From NCBI GenBank assembly GCA_002005505.1, contig KV908659.1:138431-151294 (forward strand): DNA of 12,864 bases, given 5' to 3'. A program made the translations under genes and the position numbers. Shown here in pieces: positions 1 through 8,076 of this stretch (the stretch's first letter is position 1; every line of letters starts with the position of its first letter). The stretch comes from Botryococcus braunii. Its lineage: Eukaryota; Chlorophyta; Trebouxiophyceae. Below the pieces are notes generated by a model. It made no database searches. It was not told where the DNA came from and saw only the letters and a program-made list of their open reading frames with translations.

Positions 1-29
1 CCCCGCCCCCCCCCCCCCCACACACACAT
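1..29. repeat. C-rich homopolymer plus short CA repeat
   Basis: The window opens inside a run of C with one G, followed by five CA units. This is simple sequence with no coding potential. Its left boundary lies outside the window. Confidence 0.9.
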
Positions 30-48
30 ACTGTGTGACGTGGTTGTC

Positions 49-53
<5 letters not shown>

Positions 54-133
<80 letters not shown>
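54..133. repeat. (TG)n microsatellite
   Basis: About 40 uninterrupted TG units. Open frames across it (poly Cys-Val) are repeat artefacts and are not annotated as genes. Confidence 0.98.
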
Positions 134-134
<1 letters not shown>

Positions 135-860
135 CGCACGGCCCACATGTGCACTTGCACGTGCGCCTGTATGTGAATTGCTTCATCTTAGTGTTTTTCA
201 GGATTTCCTTTCTGAAAAAAGAGGAGCTTATAAGGAACTTAATTAAGGGAACTGAACAGATTAGTATACTTTCCGTTGCCTGACATTGATAGCGCACTAC
301 ACTGGGAGTGTGTGCTCCCCCAAGATGACGGCAGATATCCATCACAAGAGGAAGCTTAAGAAGAACACCGACATGTGGGCATGCTCTCCCTCGAATCCCG
401 TTGCGTGGGTTATGTCGGCGTTCGTTAGCTGGGCATGCTATCCCTAGAATATGCGTGGATTCTTGCATTGCGCAATGTCTACATTCTTGAGGTAGCACCG
501 TCGAAGCAACAGCTGCCAGTGCGCTGTAGGACACGTTTTACACATCCTGCACATGTAGTCTAGCTTAACGGCTGAATCTACACGATATATGGCATGCGCA
601 TACACATAGTAGATGTTACAAAGTCTTGCTAGCTACTTGAACAAGGATGACGTTCATAGAATTGTATCACTTACAAGCAACACTTTGTACAAACTATTAG
701 GGTTGAGAATGTTTGTAGGACATATATACAGCCATGCATATATACAGTCATACAGTATAGGTACATACAGTCATTTGATTGCAAGCTTAAGGTTACAATG
801 TGACAACAGCGATGAAATATTAATTGTAACCTGATTTGCTAGTGCTCAAATTATGTGACT
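134..860. other. No gene recognised; non-coding looking
   Basis: I see no convincing exon here on either strand. A 73-codon plus-strand frame at 613-834 is short, has no recognisable motif and is of a length expected by chance. The stretch holds an imperfect tandem pair at 377-465 and a 12-bp palindrome, CATTGCGCAATG, at 468-479. Confidence 0.6.
377..465 (+). repeat. Imperfect tandem pair, 54-bp offset
   Basis: The segments starting at 377 and 431 both begin GGGCATGCT, continue with a TCCCT(C/A)GAAT core and then a GCGTGG(G/A)TT block, with a small indel between core and block. Similarity fades after about 35 bp. It looks like an old local duplication. Confidence 0.5.
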
Positions 861-930
861 TAATATATCGATGAGAACTCTTGTTCCACTAGCAAGTGGA
901 ACACGCTCGAGACTTCTCATCGATATATTA
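861..930. repeat. 70-nt two-part hairpin
   Basis: The outer arms at 861-877 and 914-930 are perfect 17-bp complements (TAATATATCGATGAGAA and its reverse complement). The inner arms at 882-890 and 895-903 are perfect 9-bp complements (TGTTCCACT / AGTGGAACA) around the 4-nt loop AGCA. An asymmetric internal loop of 4 nt against 10 nt separates the two stems. It could be a degraded miniature inverted-repeat element or an RNA hairpin; the sequence alone does not decide. Confidence 0.75.
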
Positions 931-1449
931 TCTATATATAGTGTGCTCAAGCTGGCCCGCAAGTTCCAGATCTGTTTCAGATGCCCTCTTCTTCCTCCGC
1001 CACTCTCCACAGGCAAACTGTCACCGCATATACGGTACTGAATACGTTCGAACGTGATTATACAGATGATGAGTTCTATCATGCTGTATGGAAATGTATC
1101 GGAGAACTTTTAAAAGTTGTTACTAATATTTAAGACAACATCTGTGAGTAAACCTTGCCATTTGTACTACACGCACAACCTGAACCCTCAATCCATTTCA
1201 CTTGAATCAATATTGGTGGATACATAGTTGCAATTTTGAGATCGTCAACATCTGATAAATGTGTCTCAGAGGCCTAGGCACATATACATAAAACAAGCTA
1301 TTGGACAAACAAAATAGGAAGACATCTGGGACAGTATTCAGCTTGACGATTTACATGAGTTTTCAGTTTGAAAAGTGAATATGTTGTAACTCTTCTGGTC
1401 TATGTGCAACAGATGTTTATGGTTAAGACATATTATGTAGGTACATCCT
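931..1449. other. No gene recognised
   Basis: AT-rich sequence with frequent stops in all frames. The minus-strand frame at 846-1082 runs through the hairpin and is not protein-like. I see nothing else that can be supported. Confidence 0.6.
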
Positions 1450-1778
1450 TTCATAGAGATACCTAGGTACGACAATACGAACATTAAACTTCACACTTTC
1501 ACCCTTCGTTGGGCTGTGGGGGTTGTTTATGCTGTGGGGTTTGTTAGCTCTTCAGACAGAGGGTTTGATATAATTCTTGAGGGGTGGGGGGTAGGGGTAG
1601 GTAACCGTAGGTCTGGACCCAATCTAACCTACTCTTTCTTGGTTTCCCAGGTATTCCTTCTTGGTCATACTGGGGGGAGGGAAATAGGTCACACCCATGG
1701 GTCACACTGCCGGAAGTGTCGGGGTGGGAGTTTAGGGCTCTCGCCCCCATCTTCCTTTTTCCTTCATAGAGATACCTA
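1450..1778. repeat. 297-bp segment between 16-bp direct repeats
   Basis: The 16-mer TTCATAGAGATACCTA occurs at 1450-1465 and again at 1763-1778, identical and in the same orientation. A chance 16-bp match within a window this size is unlikely, though not excluded. The arrangement resembles a target-site duplication around a short insertion. The inner 297 bp have no poly-A tail or obvious terminal repeats, so an insertion is inference only. Confidence 0.4.
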
Positions 1779-1826
1779 TGACTGCATGTCCCCGTACTGT
1801 GTTTTTATGTCCCACCAGACCAAGGT

Positions 1827-1905
1827 GGACATGTACGTACATGTCCATGCATTGTACACAATGCATTTGAGTGTTCTTGGATATGCAGAGCTGCAGCTGC
1901 AGCTC
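1827..1905. repeat. Cluster of three short palindromes
   Basis: Three foldable sequences lie within 80 bp. Positions 1827-1846 are a perfect 20-bp palindrome centred on GTAC|GTAC. Positions 1847-1866 are an ATGCATTG/CAATGCAT stem with loop TACA. Positions 1888-1905 are a perfect 18-bp palindrome, GAGCTGCAG|CTGCAGCTC. They fall within a plus-strand frame (1516-2079) that I do not accept as a gene. Confidence 0.8.
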
Positions 1906-2082
1906 CACAGATCTACCAGCAGTGTCCAATGGGGTATATGGGTATATCATGTACGTATCAGATCCAGACGAAATTTCTCTTGTCTAGAATTCTCAACCTG
2001 GTGTATTTTGACAGAGGTGAATTTGTTGGTGCACTTTCATATCCATGGCCCGCAAGGGGCAGACGAACAGGGTCCATAGGGT

Positions 2083-2168
2083 CCCTATTTTCAATCTATG
2101 GTCAGAGGTTGATCAATTGCCCAGGCCTGGGCAATTGATCCACCTCTGACCATAGATTGAAAATAGGG
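2083..2168. repeat. 86-bp near-perfect palindrome without loop
   Basis: The two 43-bp arms meet at 2125/2126 in CCAGG|CCTGG and match at all but one pair (T at 2110 against C at 2141). The arms run from CCCTATTTTC on the left to its complement on the right. There is no spacer, so the strand could extrude as a cruciform or fold as a 43-bp hairpin. It may be a foldback element, or a fold-over artefact of library making or assembly. Confidence 0.9.
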
Positions 2169-2219
2169 CCTCATGACGCAGAGGGAGCCCCTTTTGTCAA
2201 TATCGGCGTCACGAGGCCC
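2166..2219. repeat. Hairpin abutting the 86-bp palindrome
   Basis: GGGCCTCATGACGC at 2166-2179 pairs with GCGTCACGAGGCCC at 2206-2219 at 13 of 14 positions, with a 26-nt loop. Its first three bases are shared with the end of the preceding palindrome, so the two structures compete or form a compound fold. Confidence 0.7.
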
Positions 2220-2604
<385 letters not shown>

Positions 2605-2669
2605 AGAAAACAAAAAAAGAAATGTTTTGCACTCTACATGAATTTGGAAACCATCAGCGATTCTGCCCT

Positions 2670-2835
2670 GCGGCAAGTGGCGCAACGGTTGTCTGCCCTA
2701 TGGAACGCGACGAGGCATTGAAAGGCCTCCTGAGACAAAACTAGCAGAGCCTGGAACTTGCCTCACACTGAGGCGCATTCCACATCCCTGAAGTGCTGCT
2801 TTGTAGGAGTGGAGCAAGACAAGAGGGATCCATAA

Positions 2836-2866
<31 letters not shown>
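2670..2866 (+). mobile_element. Possible SINE-like segment ending in A30
   Basis: TGGCGCAACGG at 2678-2688 fits the pol III A-box consensus and resembles the D-arm of tRNAs. The segment ends about 150 bp later in a run of 30 A (2837-2866). I could not find a good B-box (GGTTCGANTCC) at the expected spacing. The octamer GGATCCAT occurs just before the A-run (2826-2833) and just after it (2877-2884), which is not the usual target-site layout. This is a tentative retroposon call only. Confidence 0.25.
2837..2866 (+). repeat. Poly-A tract (30 A)
   Basis: An uninterrupted run of 30 A on the plus strand, consistent with a retroposed tail or a simple repeat. Confidence 0.97.
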
Positions 2867-2869
<3 letters not shown>

Positions 2870-3155
2870 AAATGAAGGATCCATCACAATATAATGGCAA
2901 ATGATTTCATCAAATATGTAGCTTGCATACTAATGTGGTTTGCATCTCATGTATGACAGGTGGGACTTCCTTTTAAACTAAAAGGTGCGTTGCAGAACGG
3001 CGCGTGATTCGTCCCACCACTGTTGTAGAGGACTCCTCAATAGCAAGCCCAGTTCTTAATGCCTTGCTTGCCACTCCTATCTATATTTGCGATACAGATG
3101 AAGATGGCACGGCCACCAGGTGCACAATCCTGGTCCCAGCACTCTAACAAGTAGA
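2867..3155. other. Unassigned sequence downstream of the zinc-finger gene
   Basis: No gene recognised. It contains a short palindrome-like TTTTAAACTAAAAGG at about 2972-2986. It lies 3' of the minus-strand zinc-finger gene and may include its untranslated end or beyond; I did not find a clear AATAAA signal. Confidence 0.45.
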
Positions 3156-3272
3156 TCCCCTCCTCCCCTCCCTCCCCCTCCCCTTCCTCTCTCTTCCCCC
3201 CTCTCCCTCCCTCCCTCCACCTCCCCTCTCCCATTCTCCCCTCCCCCCTCTCCCTCCCTCCCCACCCCCTCC
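3156..3272. repeat. Long pyrimidine tract (CCCTCC/CTCCC)
   Basis: About 117 bases almost entirely C and T, with only a few A. Imperfect CTCCC-type units give local mirror symmetry, a sequence class that can form triplex (H-DNA). The Gly/Glu/Arg-rich minus-strand frames across it are composition artefacts. Confidence 0.85.
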
Positions 3273-3470
3273 AGCTAAACCTCCAAGCTAGCATCTTGCA
3301 TGTCACCTGATGCAGACGTTGCTGCAGTTACTGTCTCTGGAATGTTCTGCTGAAAGCTGCCACTGTCCATCTTGGCCTTGTTTATCAGACATTCCCGGCA
3401 GCCGGAAAACTAGTTTGCTTGAATGGCCCCAGCAGTCAAAGTGTGTTTCCCGAGACTCACATGAATCCCG

Positions 3471-3927
3471 TCATTTCTTCTTTGTGCTCCCACGAATTGC
3501 GACGCCCTGTGTTGTGCCTCCAAATGCTTCATGCAGGTTGATAAGCTTGTCCTCCTCGTAGGGAAGTTTTGGGTGCTTTGACTCGTGATGCATTTGCATG
3601 CTTTTAACTGGTCCCACCCAACAAACTCATCAATACCTTGTAAACATTATAATTGCCAAGCAAACATTAAAGATGGAAAAAAAATCACCTCAAAGAGTAG
3701 GCTTGGCTGCCAACCCCTTGGGGCCCTTGCCAGAATGATTTATAGAAACAGGACCCACCATCTGGAGCGGTCTGACCGCAAACAGGACATTTGTATTTCG
3801 CATGGCCCGCTTTCCCTCCCAGTCGATCTTCTTTGCCCGCTTGGCCCCCCCCTTTATTAGTTGTCGCAGCAGCAACTTTTGCATTAATTTCCTTGGCGGT
3901 GTGCTTTGCAGGCTTAGCTTTCCCCAT
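3471..3927 (-). CDS. Two-exon ZNF706/At2g23090-like C2H2 zinc-finger protein, 101 aa
   Basis: Exon 1 is 3759-3927 and exon 2 is 3471-3607, with a 151-bp intron (donor GTGGGT, acceptor ACCAG). Both junctions are in phase 1 and the spliced frame gives 101 aa ending in TGA. The start ATG has A at -3 and G at +4, a good eukaryotic context. Residues 1-44 are basic and Gly/Lys-rich, like the 4F5/SERF-type N-terminus of this family. A single finger follows: C47-P-V-C50, then X12, H63, X4, H68. It includes the family signature TAPD before the finger helix and HESKHPK after it. This matches the zf-met2 pattern of ZNF706 and plant At2g23090-like proteins. The intron splits the finger between its Cys and His pairs, so neither exon alone encodes it. 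A C-terminal extension of about 30 residues (EEDKLINLHEAFGG, ending in KKK) makes it longer than the 76-aa human ZNF706. Small proteins of this family are poorly characterised and likely nuclear or cytosolic. The family assignment is by motif recall. Confidence 0.87.
3608..3758 (-). other. Intron of the zinc-finger gene
   Basis: A 151-bp GT-AG intron. On the coding strand it begins GTGGGT and ends in ACCAG. Removing it joins the CPVC half of the finger to the HHESKH half in frame. The polypyrimidine tract is weak. Confidence 0.8.
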
Positions 3928-4405
3928 GCTGATGTCAAAAAATCAGCAAGTGCACGAAATATTCGATAAACAGCAGCTCTTGCGAGAGTCAAGCGGGAGC
4001 TACTCCCTGAACCGTTGTAATCAGGAGATCACGCTCCTTTCAAACATCACATGAGACACTTCGCAACCTCCGATGACGAGTAGATCCCCATGATTGGAGT
4101 GACCTCAGAGGGTAAAAAACATGATCGAGCAATCGATTCTTCAAAATCAAAATCAAAGAGACGACAGGGATGTATCCTTGGAACAAGATTTTCTGTAGGA
4201 CTGAGACTGGGACGGGCAAAGTCTGTAGACAACACTTTCCACTACGCAAAGTTAGAGTTCTGTAGAACACAGCCGCCGTTTTCTCGTTTGGTTTGGGGAA
4301 TCGCAGCTAGAGGGTCAAGGTATTCCGCTGAGTCGGCGACAACCGCCGCTACGCGTTGCGCACGAGACTGAGCAAGGGGGAGTCACTCCCCGGGAGTGGG
4401 GGCTT
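3928..4405 (-). promoter_or_regulatory. Presumed 5' flank of the zinc-finger gene
   Basis: This lies upstream of the minus-strand start codon. CpGs become frequent at about 4320-4370. No TATA box is obvious at a convincing distance. A plus-strand 93-codon frame at 4090-4371 and overlapping minus-strand frames have no recognisable motif and are not accepted. CACTCCC-C-GGGAGTG (4384-4398) is a short inverted repeat. The promoter role is inferred from position only. Confidence 0.35.
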
Positions 4406-4430
4406 GGGGGGGGGGGGGGCGGGGGCGGGG
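4406..4430 (+). repeat. G-run with G-quadruplex potential
   Basis: Twenty-three of 25 bases are G: about 14 G, then C, G5, C and G4. There are enough G-runs for an intrastrand quadruplex. It sits about 480 bp upstream of the zinc-finger start codon. Homopolymer length may be inexact in an assembly. Confidence 0.85.
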
Positions 4431-4675
4431 TATGAACGGGGGTATGGGTGTGTGGGATTCACCTGCATTTCGCTTAAGGATTATCCTATTTTTTGGTCTC
4501 TCACTCGGAAGTCAACGGAGAATATGGCGTTAGGTGCTGCACTTTTTATTTCTGTATGCATGCAGAAATAATATGGCTCAGACGTTGTTCAATTCTGGGG
4601 AGTATATGTTGAGGTGAGCGTCGACGTCTGCTGCTCCCGCCCGACTCTTCTTTTTGTCATAAGCCAGAGACTTGT

Positions 4676-4779
4676 ATGAGCATCTCTTTGCAGAGATGAG
4701 CGCTTCACAAGTGACTTGTACAAATACATGCTTGTACAAGTCACTTGTGAAGCGCTCCTCTCTGCAAAGAGAGGCTCAT
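4676..4779. ncRNA. 104-nt long hairpin, 48-bp arms and 8-nt loop
   Basis: The arms at 4676-4723 and 4732-4779 are reverse complements at 46 of 48 positions. The mismatches are at 4682 against 4773 and at 4696 against 4759. The loop is ATACATGC. The duplex contains the perfect blocks CTCTTTGCAGAGA and GAGCGCTTCACAAGTG. Either strand would fold into one rod with no bulges. The size fits a small-RNA precursor or a tiny foldback element. It overlaps the last codons and stop of the minus-strand ORF at 4776-5069. RNA status is not shown by sequence alone. Confidence 0.55.
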
Positions 4780-5069
4780 GCATTAGGTGCACCATATGGA
4801 GCACCAAAATCAAAGTTGTTTTCTTGCATAATATCTGTAGACCAAAAGTTGCAATCTATGTCTAGCTCCATGCTTGAACCAGTGACACTCGCCTTCATCC
4901 TCGGCTGGGAGCACCACACATTTGTCCGCGCAAGTGTCAGATTCAAAATAATTGTATAAGCTAAGACCTCATCAACGCTCAATGCTACTTGTCCACGACT
5001 TCGGAAAAAGTGTCTCATAAGAAACTCCATCGCAGCAAACAGAGTCTGGCAGATTATGTACAAGTCCAT
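4776..5069 (-). CDS. Hypothetical 97-aa ORF or exon, unrecognised
   Basis: The ATG is in a good context (GAC ATG G) and has an in-frame TGA eight codons upstream, so the start could be genuine. The N-terminus (about residues 1-20) is fairly hydrophobic and is followed by a basic RHFFRSRG. The middle part, with SVDEVLAYTII and LTLARTNVW, and an acidic stretch near MELDID read like ordinary protein. There are five cysteines and no motif I recognise. The terminal GAPYGAP and stop codon run into the long hairpin. A length of 97 codons is not significant by itself. It could be a small gene, one exon of a larger one, or a fragment of a mobile element. Confidence 0.3.
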   Translation of the reverse strand: MDLYIICQTLFAAMEFLMRHFFRSRGQVALSVDEVLAYTIILNLTLARTNVWCSQPRMKASVTGSSMELDIDCNFWSTDIMQENNFDFGAPYGAPNA

Positions 5070-5239
5070 GTCAACTAACTTAAAGATAGTTCATGCTGCT
5101 TGAGTGTTTGAAATTGGATGATGTAACATCCAATAGGCAGCACAAATAACCAAAACAAAGCAAAGCTCGGCACTGCAGCCTGATGGTATTGTGTAAAGGC
5201 ACTGTGTAATGTTATAGCTAAGCTAAGCTAGACCGTACA
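5070..5239. other. Unassigned sequence
   Basis: No supported feature. It contains tandem AGCTAAGCTA units around 5216-5230 just before the repeat block. Confidence 0.4.
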
Positions 5240-5669
<430 letters not shown>

Positions 5670-5671
5670 TA

Positions 5672-5696
5672 GTAGTCAGAGTGATGTAAGTATATA
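5672..5696 (+). repeat. 25-bp direct repeat, copy 2
   Basis: Identical to 5240-5264. Here only about 9 bp of AT-rich sequence separate it from the next inverted-repeat element, against about 147 bp for copy 1. Confidence 0.85.
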
Positions 5697-5705
5697 ATAC
5701 ATATA

Positions 5706-5859
5706 TACCGTACTGTCGCTAATTATTGGGCACAAATGTCTCAAAAATGGGCGCCCAACATTTAAAATATTCCAAATTTCCGCAGGGGAGGGGAAAATAA
5801 CGGGTCCTTTTGGGTGCCCAAAATTAATTTAATGCCCAATAATTAGCGACGGTACGGTG
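5706..5859. mobile_element. Miniature inverted-repeat element, copy B (about 153 bp)
   Basis: The 26-bp terminal repeats at 5707-5732 and 5833-5858 match except for one base (CTGTCGC against the complement of GCGACGG). The termini share ACCGTAC(C/T)GTCGC with copy A, and the core shares AAAATATTCC and a GGGGAGGGGAA-like purine block. The subterminal motif differs: GCCCAA or its complement appears at the four places where copy A has GGGTCAA. There is no open frame of note. It is interpreted as a diverged relative of copy A. Confidence 0.78.
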
Positions 5860-6099
5860 TATCTAAAGGTCAAGCGGCTGCCCATGCAGCCCAGTTAGCC
5901 CACCTTGGCTCACCTGTATCATCGGCGCTTATTTGGCATCCTAATACGGGATCCAAGTGCCGAGCGATCTGAATACTCAGCAACACCACATATCTACAGG
6001 GCATGCGACGGCTTACATGGCTGGGAGCTCGAGGGCTGATGTACCTCGGACCCAGAGCCAACCCTGGAGGGTTTGGTAAGGGGTCCTTGACACTACGTA
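5860..6099. other. Mixed sequence, no confident gene
   Basis: A minus-strand frame (stop at 5870, open to 6187) covers this stretch and ends in an Ala/Trp-rich segment. I recognise no domain and its length is within chance expectation. It could be a remnant of a repeat. Confidence 0.35.
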
Positions 6100-6652
6100 G
6101 TGTGTACACAGTGCACCAAAAGAAATCAAAACGTTTCCTTAACAATTTTTTCTTGGACAGAAAAGATCTTTTTAGAAACTTCCACAAGAGCAGGGATAAC
6201 AGTGAGTAAAAACCACATAAATTTTTTATTTAACGATGTTACCTCTAAAATTGCTAAAGAATCAGCAGAATCTTTAAGAAATGAAATTGCTTTTGTCCCT
6301 GAAACGAGACAATGGTATAAGGCGGTGATGGTCTTACTTTCATATTTTGTCTTTTTGGAATTCTCCAATGAGTACCCATTAAGAGCTCCCAAGCCAGTGT
6401 CAGCTACTTGACTTGTTGCCAGCTACTGCTAATCCACCTCAACTTCCTGTCCATCTCCGAGCTCTTGCTGCTCCTCTCCTTGTATTGCTACTATCCACCG
6501 GGTGCTGCCTCCATAGTGCTATGCTGCTCAGCAATACACTGCTCAATCACTCCATGCTGCTGCTGCGGCTGAGGCTGACACTCTAAGAGCTGTTGCTGGG
6601 CAGTTGAAAAGGCTAGGAATCAGTGGGGGCGAAGGTGCTCGACTTAGCTGAT
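6100..6652 (+). pseudogene. Coding-like but interrupted sequence, unrecognised
   Basis: The frame at 6100-6411 ends with a protein-like stretch (KIAKESAESLRNEIAFVPETRQ, then a hydrophobic MVLLSYFVFL). After several stops the same frame reopens around 6553 as AAAAAEADTLRAVAGQLKRLG, with a stop near 6650. Another frame is open in between. This could be a decayed coding remnant or exons with unseen introns. Leu- and Cys-rich readings around 6450-6560 partly reflect CTG-rich composition. The minus strand is also open at 6126-6392, so strand is uncertain. No family recognised. Confidence 0.22.
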
Positions 6653-6811
6653 CATCTTAATCCTCTCGCTTACCTCCTTCTTGATTTGTTCCTACGGCCA
6701 CTGCTGGCTGCAGGCTGGGCTCCGCCTAAGCCCTCGAGATAGCTACGTCCAGGAATTGAGTTTTCCGTAGAAACTATCCCCTCAGCTAAAAACACAACCA
6801 CACCCCAACCC
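6653..6811. other. Spacer before GA repeat
   Basis: No supported feature in this short, moderately GC-rich stretch. Confidence 0.4.
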
Positions 6812-6963
<152 letters not shown>

Positions 6964-6965
6964 TG

Positions 6966-7100
6966 ACAGCAGCAGTCTAATAGCAGTAGCAGTAGCAGCA
7001 GCAGCTGCAGCAATAGCAGCAGCAGCAGCAGTAGTAGTAGTAGCAGCAGCAGCAGCAGCAATAGTAGCAGTAGCAGTAGTAGTAGTATTAGTAGTAGTTA
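6966..7100. repeat. AGC/AGT trinucleotide repeat
   Basis: Mixed CAG/CAGTAG units, with runs of up to about six AGC and four AGT. It abuts the GA repeat. Poly-Leu frames on the minus strand are artefacts. Confidence 0.95.
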
Positions 7101-7217
7101 TAATAACATCAATGACAGTAGTGCTGTAATAATAATGATAATGATAATGATAATAATACCGGTATTATTGTTGTCGTTATTGTTATTGCAATACTTACAA
7201 TATTGTTATTGTTGTGG
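7101..7217. repeat. ATA/ATG and TTG/TTA repeats with central palindrome
   Basis: ATAATG-type units lead to the perfect 18-bp palindrome AATAATACC|GGTATTATT at 7152-7169, followed by TTGTTATTG units. The right side is roughly the reverse complement of the left, so the region can form a long imperfect hairpin. Confidence 0.8.
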
Positions 7218-8076
7218 TCGATTGGATATATGTCATCCTACTGTTATTAGTCTTAGTTGTGCTGTATATGTGCTGTGCTGAACATATTGCTGTTGAAATC
7301 ATTATGTAGTAGTATTGTAGTCAGTACTTTAACTTATGCTATCAAGCTTGTTCTTTAAACAATTAAGGACCATACCTAAATTGTAATCCGTTCCAACCGT
7401 AAGAAATTTCCACCCTCCCCCCCCCTCCCAAAAAAAAACCAAGCTAGTCGCAGAATTCTAGAAAAATCCATTTTCCCAACGGCCTAAACAGAGAATGATA
7501 AAAAGTATATTACCCCAAATTTGGACATCGTTATAGCATATATGGTAGGTATATATACCTGTAGGTGTAATAGTAGTGATAACCGTAATCACAATTGATG
7601 TGGGCTTTTGTAAAGCATGACAGAAGAATGCGCATGAGATATAAAAGGACGTACATGTTGTAATTTCGTACGACATATATCTTGGATATCTTGTGTCATG
7701 ACTACCAATGGGAAATAAACTAAAATAGCCCCCAGGCGTCTTTTTCAAAATACTGCACTCGACCAACTCAACAAAATAAAATGCATTGGATTCTTACAAC
7801 AGCGTATGACACATAAATTAATGTTGGCACAGTTAGTATAATCACTCAGAAGGATTTACCTCCCCCACACCCTTGAAATCGGTATTTTACTAGGATTAAT
7901 GACACACAGACACAAGTGATAATGATTTACACTAAACACCAAAAACTTTCCTCAACGACCGACAACTTGCCTGCTGCAGTGATAACACAACCCACTTCAA
8001 GCATCAAGCAGGAGGCAAAACCAGTCCAGGGAATCCTCAATTTCCCATGAATTTGACACATGCATAACCTTGCGTA
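7218..8076. other. No gene recognised
   Basis: About 860 bp without a convincing exon. It contains a C-run followed by A-run at about 7415-7438. The minus-strand frame at 7458-7766 (102 codons) lacks recognisable motifs and is of chance length. Confidence 0.55.

Noticed and set aside
384..410. TCGAATCCC resembling a tRNA T-loop (B-box)
   Set aside because: No matching A-box, acceptor stem or anticodon arm could be folded around it.
846..1082. 78-codon minus-strand frame
   Set aside because: It covers the 70-nt hairpin and lacks motifs; chance length.
1516..2079. 187-codon plus-strand open frame
   Set aside because: It runs through palindromes and the direct-repeat segment, has no motif, and opposing frames are equally open. 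Not accepted as a gene.
3037..3306. Gly/Glu/Arg-rich minus-strand frame
   Set aside because: Product of the pyrimidine tract at 3156-3272.
4090..4371. 93-codon plus-strand frame opposite the zinc-finger promoter region
   Set aside because: No recognisable motif, length within chance, moderately GC-rich DNA.
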